From Isoetes taiwanensis (Eukaryota > Streptophyta > Lycopodiopsida > Isoetales > Isoetaceae), in the NCBI GenBank assembly GCA_021234155.1, contig JAJEKV010000102.1, forward strand, positions 3,618,449 through 3,682,448: DNA of 64,000 nt, in the 5' to 3' direction. Made by a program: the position numbers and the translations under genes. Position 1 is the stretch's first letter; each line of letters starts with the position of its first letter. This document shows, piece after piece, positions 20,280-33,600 of the stretch. The notes under the pieces were generated by a model, which was not told the DNA's origin, ran no database searches, and saw only the letters and a program-made list of their open reading frames with translations.

Positions 20280-22700
20280 TCCAACTAGAAGCAAAATACA
20301 GAGATACATCTCTTAGATTCTATTGGATTCTCAAAGATTCTCTTGAGATTTCCATAAACTCCTTAAGATTCTCTTCAGATTTTTCCATTATTCCTTAAGA
20401 TCTTGAGATCCCAAGATTTCTCTAGATTCTTCAAGTTTCTATGTAGATCCTCCTACGTTCTTCAAGATTCCATCAAGATTCCCCTAGATTCCCTTATATT
20501 ATCAAGATTCTATGTAGATTCCCTAGATTCATTTAATTTTGATAAAGATTCACCTAGATTCCCCTATATTATCAAAGATTTTATGAAGATTCCCTTGGAT
20601 TCCCCTAAATTCTCAAAGAATTTTCTAAGATTCCCATAGATTCCCATAGACTCTATTGAGATTGCCCTAGATTCCCAAAGATTGTCTCAAGATTCACCTA
20701 GACTCCCGAGTTCTATGTAGATTCTCTTGGATTCCTTTAGATTCTATGAAGATTCCTTTAATTCTTATGAGATTTCATCAAGATTCTTAAAGATTCCTTG
20801 GATCATATAAAGATTCTCTTAGATTCCATTAAGATTTCCCTAGATTCTTCTAGATTCTCTTAGATTTCCAAAGATTCTCCGAAGATTCACGTTGACTTCC
20901 CAAGATTCTATGTAGATTCTCTTAGATTCTCTAAGGTTCTATCAATATTTCCCCGGATTCTCACCATAGATTCTCTCGAGATTTCCAAAGATGCCCCAAG
21001 ATTCCCATGATTCTATGTAGATTCTCTTGGATTCCCTTGGCTTATATAAAGATTCCTTTAGGTTCTCCATGATTTTATCAAGATTCCCCTAGATTCCTAA
21101 AGATTTTATGAATATTCCTTTAGATTCCTTTTAGATCATAGAAAGAATCCCCGAGGTTCTCCAAGATTCCATGAAGATTCTCCTAGATTCTCTCAAGATT
21201 CACATAGTTTTCTCAAGATTCTATGTATATTTTTCAAGATTCTCTAAAATTCTATCAAGATTCCCCTAAATTATCAAATATTTCTATGAAGATTCTCTAG
21301 GTTCCCATAAATTCTTTCGAGACCCCCACATTTCTAAAGATGCCTCAAGATTCATCCAGATTCCCCATGGTTCTATATAGATTATCTTGAATTCCCTAAG
21401 ATTCTATATAGATTCCTCTAGATTCTCCATGATTTCATCAAGATTCCCAAAGATTTTATGAAGATTCTTTTAGATTCCCCTAGATTCTATGAAAATTCCT
21501 TTAGGTTCTCCATTATTTCATCAAGATTCCCAGGGATTCCCCTCGATTATTACAGATTTTATGAACATTCCTTTAGATCATATGTAGATTCCCTTATGTT
21601 CTCCAAGATTCTATCAAGATTCCTCTAGAATCTCAAAGATCCCATCAAGATTCCCAAATATTTTCTCAAGATTCACATAAATTCCCCAAGATTCTATGTA
21701 GATTCTCCTAGGTTCTCTAAGATCTTAAGAAGATTCCCTAGATTCTCAAATATTCTATGAAGATTCCCTTCGATATCCTTACATCCTCTCAAAATTCCAC
21801 TAGATTCGTAGAGATTGCCCCAAGATTCACCTAGATTTTCCATGATTCTTTGTATAGTCTCTTGATTCCCTTCGATTCTATGAAGATTCCTCTAGTTTCT
21901 CAAAGATTTCATCAAGATTCCCCTAGATTCCTAAAGATTTTATTAAGATTCCTTTAGATTCCCTTAGATACTATGAAGATTGCGATTCCATCAAGATTCC
22001 CATAGAATCTAAAAGATTCCATCGAGATTCCCCTAGATTTTTTAAGATTCTATGTAGGTTCTCCTAGATTCTCTAAGATCCTATCAAGGTTCACCTAGAT
22101 TCTCAAACATTCTAGGAAGATTCCCTAGGTTTCCATAAATTCTCTCGAGATTCCCATAGATCCTCAAAGATCGTCCCAAGGTTCACCTAGATTCCCCACA
22201 ACTCAATGTAGATTCCCTTAGATCCTATGAAGATTTCCTTGGGTTCTCCAAGATTTCATCAAGATTCCCCTAGATTCTTAAAGATTCCATCGAGATTCCC
22301 CTACATTTTGAACTATTCTCTCAAGAATCATATAGATTCCCCAAGATTCTATCTAGATCCTCCTAGATTCTCTAATTTAAGATGCTATGAAGATTCCCCT
22401 AGATTCCCATAGATCCTCTTGAGGTTCCCAGAGTCCCTAAGATTCCCTAAATTCCCAAAGACTATTCCAAGATTCCTCTACATTCCCCAAGTTTTTCTCT
22501 TAGCTTCCCTAAGATATTATGAGGATTACCCTAGATTCCCAAACATTCTCTCAAGAATCCTAAAGATTCTCTTGAGATTCTTCAGATTCCTTAAGGTTAT
22601 GTTGAGATTCCTCTAGATTCCTAAAGATCCCATGAAGGTTCCCCTAGATTCCCTTAAATTACCATAGATTTCGTAAAGTTCTAAGATTCTAAGAAGATTC
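20280..22700. repeat. AGATTC array 1 (10-11 bp periodicity)
   Basis: About 2.4 kb made almost wholly of AGATTC or close variants separated so that successive copies start 10 or 11 bp apart (for example 20465, 20476, 20486, 20505, 20516). Higher-order units of about 31 bp (AGATTCCCCTAGATTC plus a third copy) are visible but poorly homogenised. No coding capacity: frames are short Phe/Pro/Arg/Ser runs created by the repeat. Confidence 0.9.
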
Positions 22701-23274
22701 TTAGAATCTGATCACGTTGGCTCCAACTGCAAGGGAATAGTGCCAAAGCACCAGTCATTTGAAAGCTCTCGACGAGAGGGATCCAATGGCGCAGGCCCCA
22801 CCTTCATCCGATCTCTGTACTGCAAGTTACGTGCCTTTGAATGCGATTAAAAAAAAAGAAGCTTCTTGGAAAGTGCATGCATAAATGCTTTGCCACCTCA
22901 CTAACTTTTTATTAATGAGAGTGCCACCTCATCTCTTTAAAAAAACATATATCAATTTAATATAAAAAGTTAAGGGCTAGGATTTATCCTCACCCTTTGA
23001 TCTAAAGGTTACAATCTGCTGCACCAAATCCACTTTTTGGCACCTTCCTTGCACCTTCCTAAAAAAATTTAAGGGCTAGGATTTCTTCTCCCCTTTTGAT
23101 CCAATGGCTTGGGGATGTGGTGCATGCCCCCATGCATATCCATGCATGCCCCCCATGGAGATCCAATAGCTATATGTTCGCCACCTCACCAATTTTCAAA
23201 TGAACGGCCTAGATCGATTTGAATATATAGATATCTATTTCATGGGGGCATCCAAAGTAATTTTATATATATTA

Positions 23275-23277
<3 letters not shown>
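22701..23277. repeat. Array-adjacent module, copy 1
   Basis: Non-coding sequence matching 30030-30610 in order along its length (CCAAAGCACCA, CATCCGA, TGCCTTTGAATG, AAATGCTTTGCCACCTCA, AAATCCACTTTT, GCATGCCCC blocks). Its last 200 bp also match 27700-27905. It contains internal near-duplicates (GGGCTAGGATT twice). Confidence 0.8.

Positions 23278-23325
<48 letters not shown>
23278..23325. repeat. (AT)n microsatellite
   Basis: About 24 AT units between the TTATGATATAT end of the module and ACAAGTCTTTGTACTATG. Confidence 0.95.
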
Positions 23326-23327
<2 letters not shown>

Positions 23328-23559
23328 AGTCTTTGTACTATGTAGGGCCTACACGAATTGAATGTGCATGTTTTGAGGATTGTAGCCAGCTGATTGTATG
23401 AGCCAATGTCGCTAACATTCGTGACAGTAGTAGTGAGAATTCATCAAATTTTGGCAACTTTATTTTTTACTTCACTAGATTTTATAAAGATTCGCAAGTT
23501 TTTTGAAAATCCATCGACATTTCTATTAAGGCAAATTTTCCTTAATATTAACATAGATC
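23326..23559. repeat. Leader before array 2
   Basis: ACAAGTCTTTGTACTATGTA and the following 60 bp match 20232-20275 and 27918-27985. Bases 23400-23559 are a decaying transition into array 2. Confidence 0.6.
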
Positions 23560-24110
23560 GCGTAATATTTCTCTAGATTCTCCAAAATTCCACAAAGATT
23601 CCTCGAGATTCCCTTAAGATTCCACAAGAATCTCATAGATGCCTAGGATTCTATGAATATTTTCCTACATTATCTAAGATTCTGTAAAGGATCCCTTAGA
23701 TTCCCCAACATTTCGTTAAGATTCCCCAGTCTCCCCTAAGATTCAATGAAGATTCCTATAGATTTTTTAAAATTATATGAAGATTCCCCTTCATTCTCTA
23801 AGATGTCAGATGGATTCCTCAAGATTTCCTAGATTCCATCAAGGTTCCCTCAAATTACCTTGATCCCCTAAAGATTCACTTGGATTCTCAATGATTCCTT
23901 TTAATTTTCTAATATTCTATGTAGATTCCCCTAAATTCAAAGTCCAAGATCCATTTAGATTCCTTATTATTCTATTAAGAGTCCCTTAAATTCCCGAATA
24001 TTCTCTTAAACATTTCTTCAAACTCACTAAAATTCTACAAAAAAAACCCATAAATTCCTCTAGATTTTACAAAGATTGCCCTAAATTGTCTATGGTCAGG
24101 ATCCCTTCAA
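23560..24110. repeat. AGATTC array 2
   Basis: A shorter and more diverged block of the same 10-11 bp periodic AGATTC sequence as 20280-22700. Confidence 0.85.
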
Positions 24111-24342
24111 AATTCCTTGAGAGTCTAGCAATGCTCTATTATGAAAAGTGAAATCAATAACATTTGTTGGCCGCTTCACCATGACTCCTCAACTGGGGGT
24201 TTGCTTTGTCGATGTTGGAATCCCTTCCATTACTCACTATGTTTATTTAACCCAGACTAAAAACACATGCCTAGCGATGTCGGGCATTAGTCCTGGGCGT
24301 TTGTAAGCTCAAGAGAATGATATAGCGTTGTGTAATCTATTT

Positions 24343-24860
24343 GTAGACCTTTGGTTTCGTAGAAGGATATAAAGATGATGGCTACTTAAAATGAAGTGCT
24401 ACAGAAATTAAACATTGGCACTTGTGAAATAAAATGATAGATGAATCAATTAAATAGGGATTGTTGAACATGTATGCTTCCCTCTTGTGAAGACTTGTTC
24501 TTACATTGTAGGACAATATTCCATGGAATGTAAGTTGGAACTACCACTACCCTTTATCTCAATTAAGAGGCTCTATCACGGATGCCGACAAATGCGAGTT
24601 TGTAGACCTTTGGTTTTAGAGTAGAAGGATATAAAGATGATGGCTACTTAAAATGAAGTGCTACGAAATTAAACATTGGCACGCTTGAGAATAAAATGAT
24701 AGATGAATCAATTAAATAGGGATTGTTGAACATGTATGCTTTCCTCTTGTGAAGACACATTTATTACGTTTGTAGGACAATATTCCATGGAATGTAAGTT
24801 GGAACTACCACTACCCTTTATCTCAATTAAGAGGCTCTATCACCTGATGCCAGCAAGTCT
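24343..24860. repeat. Tandem duplication, period 259 bp
   Basis: GTAGACCTTTGGTTT begins both copies (24343 and 24602). Both continue through GATGATGGCTACTTAAAATG, GGGATTGTTGAACATGTATG and CTCAATTAAGAGGCTCTATC with few differences. No conserved reading frame. Confidence 0.9.
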
Positions 24861-27639
24861 GAGAGTTTCGAGGTCGCTCCAAACCTTGAAAGGCTTATAA
24901 AGATTCTGAAAATATTCAAAATCATGGATGCACAATGAAACGACATGTCGTCTGAGGACCTTTGTTCTTCCATCAACTTGCTCCATCTGAGAACCCTTCA
25001 CGATTGAAATCAGGAATTTTCACTACATATTCTTATGTCCTTAGACGCAGCGTGGATACGACTGATCTGCAACAAGAATTCCTCCAATAATCGAAATTTG
25101 GTCTAGGTATATTAAAAAGTGGTTGTACCCTAAAAATTGTACTCTTGAAGCCAGATCTAACCAAACAGCATTAAAATCAAGAGAATGTTATGATGTTTCA
25201 CTGAAGATCCATTGTAGTTTTTCCATTATACAAATGAGGGCTCAAATTAAGTAGGCAAACCATTAACGATTCTTCCGGGTGGTGTGATCTTTGCGGATTC
25301 TTTGAAATCCCAAAGTTCATCAGAGCTCATCTATTAACATATAGTTCCATCCGACATAGTGTCTATCTATATTCGTATTGTATGTTTGCTTCGTTTTGCT
25401 TGGGCCAATAAATAACAGAAATCCCACAATGCCATAATAGCAACATTTTTTCCTTAAATACTTCCACGGGCAAGGGCAAATGAACAACCCATTCTCTGCG
25501 AAGTCAAAAGCGATTGCACATGAACTGGATCATCTGATAAAAACTCGAATATGCTGGATCATCAGACATGAAGAATAACATAATAGATGAATCAGCAAAA
25601 TAGGGATTGTTGAGCATGGGGAATGGGTAGAATTAACGAGGTCATAGGTTCATGAAACTATTTATATTTGCAAGGCAGGCTGCAAGCACCACATATCACA
25701 CTGTCTAATACTACACCTCGTTCTCATTATTTTATCCCATAAACCTGCAATATTTCATTTGGAAGGGTTTTCATGCATGGTTGCTATGACAGTCACCTGC
25801 AGTTTGCAAACAAATTTTAAAATGACAATGATATTTTGGCAGAACAAATTACCATGGAAGAACGAAAATTACCTGGCTGGCACCTTATCTCCAGGTTGAA
25901 TTTTCTTTGACCTATTGGCACTTCTACTTCATATTCTTCATAAGCATAGAAGAAAGTAGAAAGCCACCATTTTCTGATGCTTCTGCAACAATATTATAAT
26001 CTGCGAGGCTGGCCTTACTAGCAATGCATATCCTGCACCAGCAGGAAGAGCTTTTTAGCTGAATTTGCAATTGAAAAGGGGAAAATTTGATAGCCTGAAA
26101 TGGCAGGCATTAATATAGCCATTCTTCCTTTCACAGATGCCAACACTGTATTTTCTGTGATGAGATGAACGCACTGGAAATCGCCAAGCATGTGGTAAAT
26201 ATTTGATGATGAAGACTAGACATGTCAATTGTTTGCACTATTGACTGCTTGGGCCTGATCAAGAACCATATATTGCCACGTCCCTGCCTTCAGCATAAAA
26301 GAGTATTCCGAAATTACAGTTGCACATTTTAACATTTACAACACTAAACCAAAAAATAATGAGGTAAGCACCATGGAAGTGCCAGCCACACCAATGCCGT
26401 TCTTGAAAAACTCGCACAACATGATGATCACGCAGTATGGTCCAGGCGATTGATGCATTGCAAGCTGAAAGATATGGCAAGGAATAAAGGCGCAGTTCAA
26501 AAATTGCCAAGACTCAAAATAGAAAAATCTAAATAGTTAATAAACGCATACCTGATTTCTCATGCCGAAGCAGGGATTTTTACTGCCACGACAGACCCAT
26601 ATTTTATTTTTTTACAGATGGGTTTTGCCGGAGAAGAAATTTACAGATCCTCTTGAGGCACATCATATTTGCATTTCGACATTGAATTGTTTTCACCGAT
26701 TAATAACTTAAACCATAGCCGGATTAGATCGACCAGACCAGAAAAACCAATGACTCCAGGCAAAGAAAACTTTAACCTTGAAATAAAGCTTCGGATGACA
26801 GAAAGCGGAGAAAATCAAACATCCCGGTAAGAAACAGGACATATGCTTCTTTTTTTGTTTCCAGAGACACTAAAAGCCGGAATTTAGAAACATGCAGTTA
26901 TGGCATTTACGTAGTGCGGGCCGGAAAGTCTGGTCATCCACGACTAGTGCTCAGAGCTATGGGTCAAAATGGAAGCTTGTACTGTATGATATCCATTGCC
27001 CTCGAGGGAGGCAGACGAATTCTTCAAATGTTCCGGACACCTCTGCTCAGCACAAATGCTATTCTTAGAATATTAGCACAGCCATGAAATCATTCACACC
27101 ATAAACCTCTGTGATGCATTCTGCTATGAATATCTATTCCGGTATCATGTACATGTGCCCAAGCAAGGAAGCTATGAAATGGAAAAAGCTTTGACCTCTT
27201 TCGGCATTTTAGCAGAACTGTAGTTCAACTGGAAGATGCAAATCCACTGATTCAGCTTCACCACAAAATCAAAGGACAAAGGCTGATAAAGAAAAATCGC
27301 ATTTGGGAGCGAGAGAGAGATCGTTTGCTTGAGGACCACCGCCGGAGCAAGAGTCGAATGGAGCCATGGCCATTCTAGGAGCTGCACAGTGGCTGCCGTG
27401 GCCGCCATAGCCAGAAAAGAAACCAACGCATTGGATTTCGCCTTCCCCCTTTACCCAACGGTTGAGATGTGGATGGCTATGGTCTGAATACAATTTGCCA
27501 CATCATTGTTGGCATTAATAAAATTAATAATAGTGGTGGATGGCTATGCATTAATGGTATGAATATCATTTGCCACATCATAGTTGGCATTAATAAAATT
27601 AATAATGATCAGACTTTCTAAACAACGGTCTAGATTAGA
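24861..27639. other. Unassigned region with exon-like scraps on the minus strand
   Basis: I recognise no protein. Possible minus-strand exons: one preceded by TTTCAG and followed by GTGC (about 26473-26370), open as LAMHQSPGPYCVIIMLCEFF, and another ending GATAAGGTGCCAGCCAG before GTAATT (about 25935-25873). A minus-strand frame from 27426 starts MVSFLAMAATAATVQLLEW. They may be pieces of a host gene carried inside CACTA element 1. 27490-27610 holds a short direct repeat (TTTGCCACATCAT ... GGCATTAATAAAATTAATAAT, twice). Confidence 0.35.
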
Positions 27640-27985
27640 TGCCTTAATTTGAAGGGCATAGATTAAATCCCTCAAAAATCGCACCTTCCTTGAAGTTTCT
27701 TAAAGCAAATCGATGGCTAAGATTTCCCCTTCCCCTCTTGATCCAACGGTCTAGGGATGGGGTGCATGCCCCATGCATGCCCCCATGAAGATCTAATGGT
27801 TACAACTTTGCCACCTCGCAACCTTTCCAACAAACGGCCTAGATTCATTTGAGTATATAGACAATCTATATGATGGGGGTACATCCAAGTAATTTTATAT
27901 ATATTATGATATATATATACAAGTGGTTGTACTATGTAGGGTCTGTACGAAGTTGAATGTATATGTTTTGAGGATTGTAGACAGT
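27640..27985. repeat. Array-adjacent module, partial copy 2, with leader
   Basis: Bases 27660-27905 match the end of the modules at 23060-23277 and 30390-30600 (GGTGCATGCCCCATGCATGC, GCCTAGATTC, ATGATGGGGGTACATCCAAG). A short AT run and the ACAAGTNNTTGTACTATG leader (27918 onward) follow. Confidence 0.8.
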
Positions 27986-28339
27986 CAATATATGAGGCAT
28001 CATCGTTAAGGTCCATGACATTGCGTGCAAAGAACCTGCAAGAATCTAAGCAGATAAAAGTTTCCAGTGATGTAAGGATTGAACCGCTTACTCGATAGCC
28101 GGACAATGTTCATGAAACGACTCTAGGATCGAGGTGATTCACACCGTCCTTTTAGCCATCTACCATGTGAAGCCCCCTGTCTAGCTCCAGTCCAGGTTGG
28201 CAAATTTCCAATCCATGTTTATTCACAAGTTTTATGTATATCAGTATTCCATAAGGATCGATGAAAATCCATCAAAAGTCATTATATAATGTTCATACCA
28301 TGATGGACAATGTGAAGCCGAACATGCAAAAACATACTT
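27986..28339. other. Spacer between leader and array 3
   Basis: Non-coding sequence. The entry into the array is duplicated: GTGAAGCCGA...GTGTGAAAGATT at about 28312-28350 resembles 28392-28430. Confidence 0.45.
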
Positions 28340-30029
28340 AGTGTGAAAGATTTTTGTAGATTCTTAAGATTCACCTAGATGAGGGACCGCATGAAGCCGA
28401 CCCTTAAAACACACACCAGCGTGAAAGATTCCCCTTAGATTCTTAAGATTCTACAAAGATTCCCCTAGATTTAAAGATTAGCCCAAGGTTCCTTTAGATT
28501 CTGCAATATTCTATGTAGATTCTCCTAGATTCTACGAAGATTCCCCTAGTTTCTCCAAGATTCCTCAAGATACTCAAAGATTTCTCTAGATTTTCTAAGA
28601 TTCTCTTGAGATTCCACTAGGTTTTCAAAGATTATCCCAAAATTCCTCTAGATTTTTCAAGAGTCCATTTAGATTCTCTTAGGTTTTCAAGATTCAATAA
28701 AGATTCCCCTAAAATCCCTAAGATTCTCTTGAGATTCCTCTAGATTCTCAAGGATCATATGAAGATTCCCCTAGATTCCTCTAGGTTCTTAAAGATTTTA
28801 TCAAGATTCCCTTAGGTTCCTTTACATTCTCAAAGATTCTATCTTGAACCATGTAGATTCTCTTAGATTTTTCAAGATTGTAAAAAGATTCCCCTAGAAT
28901 CCCTAAGATTCTCTTGAGATTCCTCTAGATTTTCTAAGATCCTATGAAGATTCCTCTAGATTTTACAAAATTGCACCAAGATTCCCGTAGATACCCTTAG
29001 ATTTCCTCTTAGATTCCTTAAGATTCTACAAAGATTCCCTAGATTCTTAAGATTCTATGGAGATTCCTCGAGATTTTATTAAGATTCCCTTAGATTCTCC
29101 AAGATTCTATCTAAATTCCTATACATTCTTAAAGATTTTATGACAATTTCCTTAAATTCTCCTAGATTTCCATAGATTCTCTTAAGCTTCCCTAAGATTC
29201 ACCTAGATTCCTAAAGATTATCCCATGATTCCTCTAGGTTCCCCAAGATTCTATGAAGATTCTTCTAGATTCTTCAAAATTCTATGAAGATTCTCTTAGA
29301 TTCTCTCAGATTCCATTAAGATTCCCTTAGATTCTCAAAAAAAATAGGAAGATTTCCCTAGATTTCCAAACATTATCTTGAGATTCTCCTAGATTCCCAA
29401 AGATTCTCTTAGATTCTTAATGTTCTACAAAGATTCCCCTAGATTCTTAAGATTCTACGAAGATTCCCCACCCAAGATTCTCCAAGATTCCATCTAGATT
29501 CCCATAGATTCTTAAAGAGTTTATGAAGATTCCTTTAGATTCTCCTAGATTCCCGAAGATTCACTTGAAACTCCCTAAGATTCTCTAAAGATTGACTTAG
29601 ATTCCAAAAGAATACCCCAAGATTCCACTAGATTCTCCAAGATTCTATCAAGATTCTCTTTGATTCTTCTAGATTCTCTAAGATTCCATTAAGATTTTCT
29701 AGGTTCTTGAAGATTTTATCAAGATTCCTAGATTCTGAAAGAAATGCTTGAGATTCCTATAGATTCTCTTGAGATTCCTCTAGTTCCCATAGATTCTATG
29801 AAGATTCCACTAGACTCCCGAGTTCCATCAAGATTCCTCTAGGTTCTTAGAGATTTTATCAAGATTCCCTTAGATTAAACTTACATTCTCAAAGATGCTC
29901 TCTTTGGATTCCCATAGATTCTCTAAGATTCTCATGATATTCCTCTGGATTCCCTAACATCCTATGAAGATTCTCCTAGATTCCCTCAACTTACCATAGA
30001 TTCCTTGAAACTCAAAGATTCCAAGAAGA
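28340..30029. repeat. AGATTC array 3 (10-11 bp periodicity)
   Basis: Same sequence type as array 1. Example starts: 29174, 29195, 29205, 29215. Ends in AGATTCCAAGAAGATTTTTAG..GATCAC, the same exit as array 1 (GATCACGTTGG at 22710). Confidence 0.9.
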
Positions 30030-30610
30030 TTTTTAGTATTCGATCACATTGTTTGTAGGCTGCTGATTGCCAAAGCACCACTCATTGGAAAGCTCGTGAG
30101 AGAGGAATCCAATGGCGTGGGTCCCACCTTCATCCGACCCCTCCACTTTGCAAGCTACATGCCTTTGAATGTGATTAAATAAAAGAAGCTTCCTAGAAAG
30201 TCCACCTTGATAAATGCTTTGCCACCTCATTACCTTTTTTTATTAATGAAGGTGCCACCTCACCTTCTTTTAAAAAAAAAAAAAAATCAATTTAATATTA
30301 AAAGGTTAATGGCTAGGATTTATGCTCACCTTTTGATCTAGCACCGAGATCTACTACACCAAATCCACTTTTGGCACCTTCCTTGCACCTTCCTCCGCGA
30401 ATTCAAGGGCTAGGATTTCTCCTCCCTTTTAATCCAGCGGTCCATGGATGTGGTGCATGCCCCATGCATGCCCCCCATGGAGATCAATAGCTATAACTTT
30501 GCCACCTCACCGCTTTTCAAATAAACGGCCTAGATTCGTTTTGAGTATATAGACAATCTATATGATGGGGGTACATCCAAGTAATTTTATATATATTATG
30601 ATATATTTAT
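30030..30610. repeat. Array-adjacent module, copy 3
   Basis: Matches 22701-23277 through most of its length and ends at the same TATATATTATGATATAT boundary, but is followed by TTTATTTTTTTT instead of a long AT run. Confidence 0.8.
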
Positions 30611-30690
30611 TTTTTTTAATTTTGTCCCCTGGTATGAGAACTAATACCCTACCAACATGCGAAGATGTAGTTTATCTCAACAAGCTAGGT

Positions 30691-33600
30691 GACTTAGGAA
30701 GCTAGGCGACAAAAATCAAATTTAAGTCCGTACTATGCATTAATTACAATTTCTGAATGTCTTGCTCTTTAGCAAAAGCGGGCCTTGACTTCTAAGCGCC
30801 TAACGGGAGATGCGGTCCAAACTCCATTCGTCGGTTCCGCTTGCTGCGTTCTCAATTTGCATGTGATTGGCCACGTCCCAAGTGCAAAAGACCAAAACTT
30901 CGGCACCCAAAGCGCAAACCCTGCTAGAACACGGCAACTCATAGGGTTTACGTTTGGGCTCTATGCTTGTCGGTTCGATTGCTAGGACCTTGCGCCATGT
31001 CTTGGCGTAGAGGGGTGTTGGCCTTGAGCCGCGGATCCTAAAACCACTAGGAGCGGCTTGCCCCAAAAGTCCTCCCGAAGGCCACAGCGGCGGACGGGCA
31101 ACTTCCCCTCTCGAAGCCGTGATCTGTCTCTGCCAATGGACTCGAGCGTCAACATTGCCCTAGGGACCAAGTTTTGTGGCGAAGCCCACCCCTTCTCGAA
31201 GCGCCAAACTATCTCATGTGCAGCGCTTTCGTAGTCAATTGGCCTAGGAGGTGGTCTTGAATCCCTCTTTGCAATGTAGAGGCGTAAGTGTTTCTTTCTT
31301 TTTGCAAAATTGGTGTGTAACTTGGTCCCTAGGGTAATTTTGGCATTCGGACGATGTGGCTATGAAGTCGGATCGGCATTTATGAACCTCATAGATGTCC
31401 GAGCGACAAAACACTTTGGTTTCTACATTGTGCATTCCCTTGGGGCGGCTTAGCGGTTTGATATGTTCTCCCGGGCCGGATGTTGGATTTTTGGACCTTC
31501 TCGGACCCGGTTCACCGGAACAAAGGATTCAACGGTGGGATCACGGGGAACCCCAGATCGGGGAGTGTGGTCTTTAGCGTCGCCCCGTGGGCGGGCTTTG
31601 CGAAAAAAAAATTCCTCGGGGAAGCTTTTGGGGCTCGCCTCACGGGGTTCGGACTCTCCCCTCTAATGAGGGAGGCCTTGCAAGGTCTGGCCTTGTTTGA
31701 CTTGGGCAAGTGTGCCCATTTCGGTTCCCAACAACATTTTGCCGGACCGTTCTAGTGCAAACTATTTGATCTAAACCATATCCAAAATTTTTGAAAGTTG
31801 GCACGTATGTTGGCGATGACTTAGGAAGCTAGGCGACAAAAATCAGAATTTAAGTCCATACTATGCATTAATTACGAATTCTGAATGTCTTGCTCTTGCA
31901 AAAGCGGCCCTTGACTTCTAAGCGCCTGGCGGGAGGAGTGGCTAGGTCCAAACTCCATTCCGTCGGTTCCCCTTGCTTCGTGTTCTCAACTGCATGTGAT
32001 GACCCCACGTCCCAAGTGCAAAAGACCAAAACTTCGGCACCCAAAAAGCGCCAAACCACAGCTAGAACACGGCAGCTCATAGGGTTTCACGTTTGGGGGC
32101 TCTATCCTTGTCGGTTGACTAGGACCTTGCGCCATGTCTTGAGGTAGAGGGGTGTTGGCCTTGAGCACGGACCCTAAAACCACCCGGAAGCGGCTTGCCC
32201 CAAAATTCCTCTCCGAAGGCCACGGCGGGACGGGCAACTTCCCTCTCGGGCAGTGATGCATCTCGCCAATGGACTCGAGCGTCGACATTGCCTTAGGGAC
32301 CAAGTTTTGTGGCCAAAGCCCACCCCTTCTCGCTGAAGAAGCGCCAAACTATCTCATGTGCAACACACTTTCGTAGTCAATTGGCCTAGGAGGTGGGCTG
32401 GCGAATCTTTTTTTGTAGGGCGTAAGTGTTTCTTTCTTTTGCAAAACCGACCGTGTAACTTGGTCCCTAGGGTAATTTTGGCATTCCGGACGATGTGGCG
32501 AAAGTCGGATCGGCATTTCGAGAACCTCCGCAATGTCGAGCGACAAAACACTTTAGTTTCTACTTGTCGCCCGCGGGGCGCTTAGGTTTAATATGTTCTC
32601 CCGGACCGGATGTTGGATTTTTGGACCTTCTCGGGACCAGGTTCACGGAACAAAGGATTCAACGGTGGGATCACGAGGCCGATCGGGAGTGTGGTCTTTA
32701 AGCGTCGCCCCGGCGGGCTTTGCCGAAGAAAAGGCTGCCTCGGGGAAGCTTTTGGGGCTCGCCTCACGGGGTTCGGACTCTCCCTCTAATGAGGAGGCCT
32801 TGCAAGGTCCTGGCCTTGTTTGACTTGGGCAAGTGTGCCCATTTCGGCTGCTTAACAACACGCTGCCCGGACCGTTCTAGTGCAAACTATTTGATTTAAA
32901 CCATATCAAAATTTTTGAAAGTTGGCACGTATGTTGGCGATGACTTAGGAAGCTAGGTGACAAAAAATCAAATTTAAGTCCATACTATGCATTAATTACG
33001 AATTTGCAGAATGTCTTGCTCTTGCAAAAGCGGGCCTTGACTTCTAAGCGCCACAACGGGAGAGATGCAGGTCCAAACTCCATTCCGTCAGTTCCCCTTG
33101 CCCGGCGTTCTCAAACGCATGTGATGACCACGTTCCAAGTGCAAAAGACCAAAACTTCGGCACCCAAAGCGCCAAACCACCGCTAGAACACGGCAACTCA
33201 TAGGGTTTACGTTTGGGAGGCTCTATCCTTGTCGGTTTGACTAGGACCTTCTTGGCCCCGTGTCTTGAGGTAGAGGGTGTTGGCCTTGAACCGGACCCTA
33301 AAACCACCGGAGGCGGCTTGCCCCAAAATTCCTCTCCCCCGGCCACAGCGGCGGACGGGCAACTTCCCTCTCGGGGCAGTGATGCATCTCGCCAATGGAC
33401 TCGAGCGTCGACATTGCCCTAGGGACCAAGTTTTGTGGCCAGAAGCCCACCCCTTCTCGAAGAAGCGCCAAACTATCTCATGTGCAACACACTCGTGATC
33501 AATTGGCCTAGGAGGTGGGCTGGCGAATCTTTTGCAATGTAGAGGCGTAAGTGTTTCTTTCTTTTACCAAAACCAACCGTGTAACTTGGTCCCTAGGGTA

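Noticed and set aside
24840-25020. Leucine-rich-repeat-like translation (SLRVSRSLQTL, LLHLRTL)
   Set aside because: Only short scraps in changing frames. No NB-ARC motifs nearby and not enough to call a resistance-gene relic.
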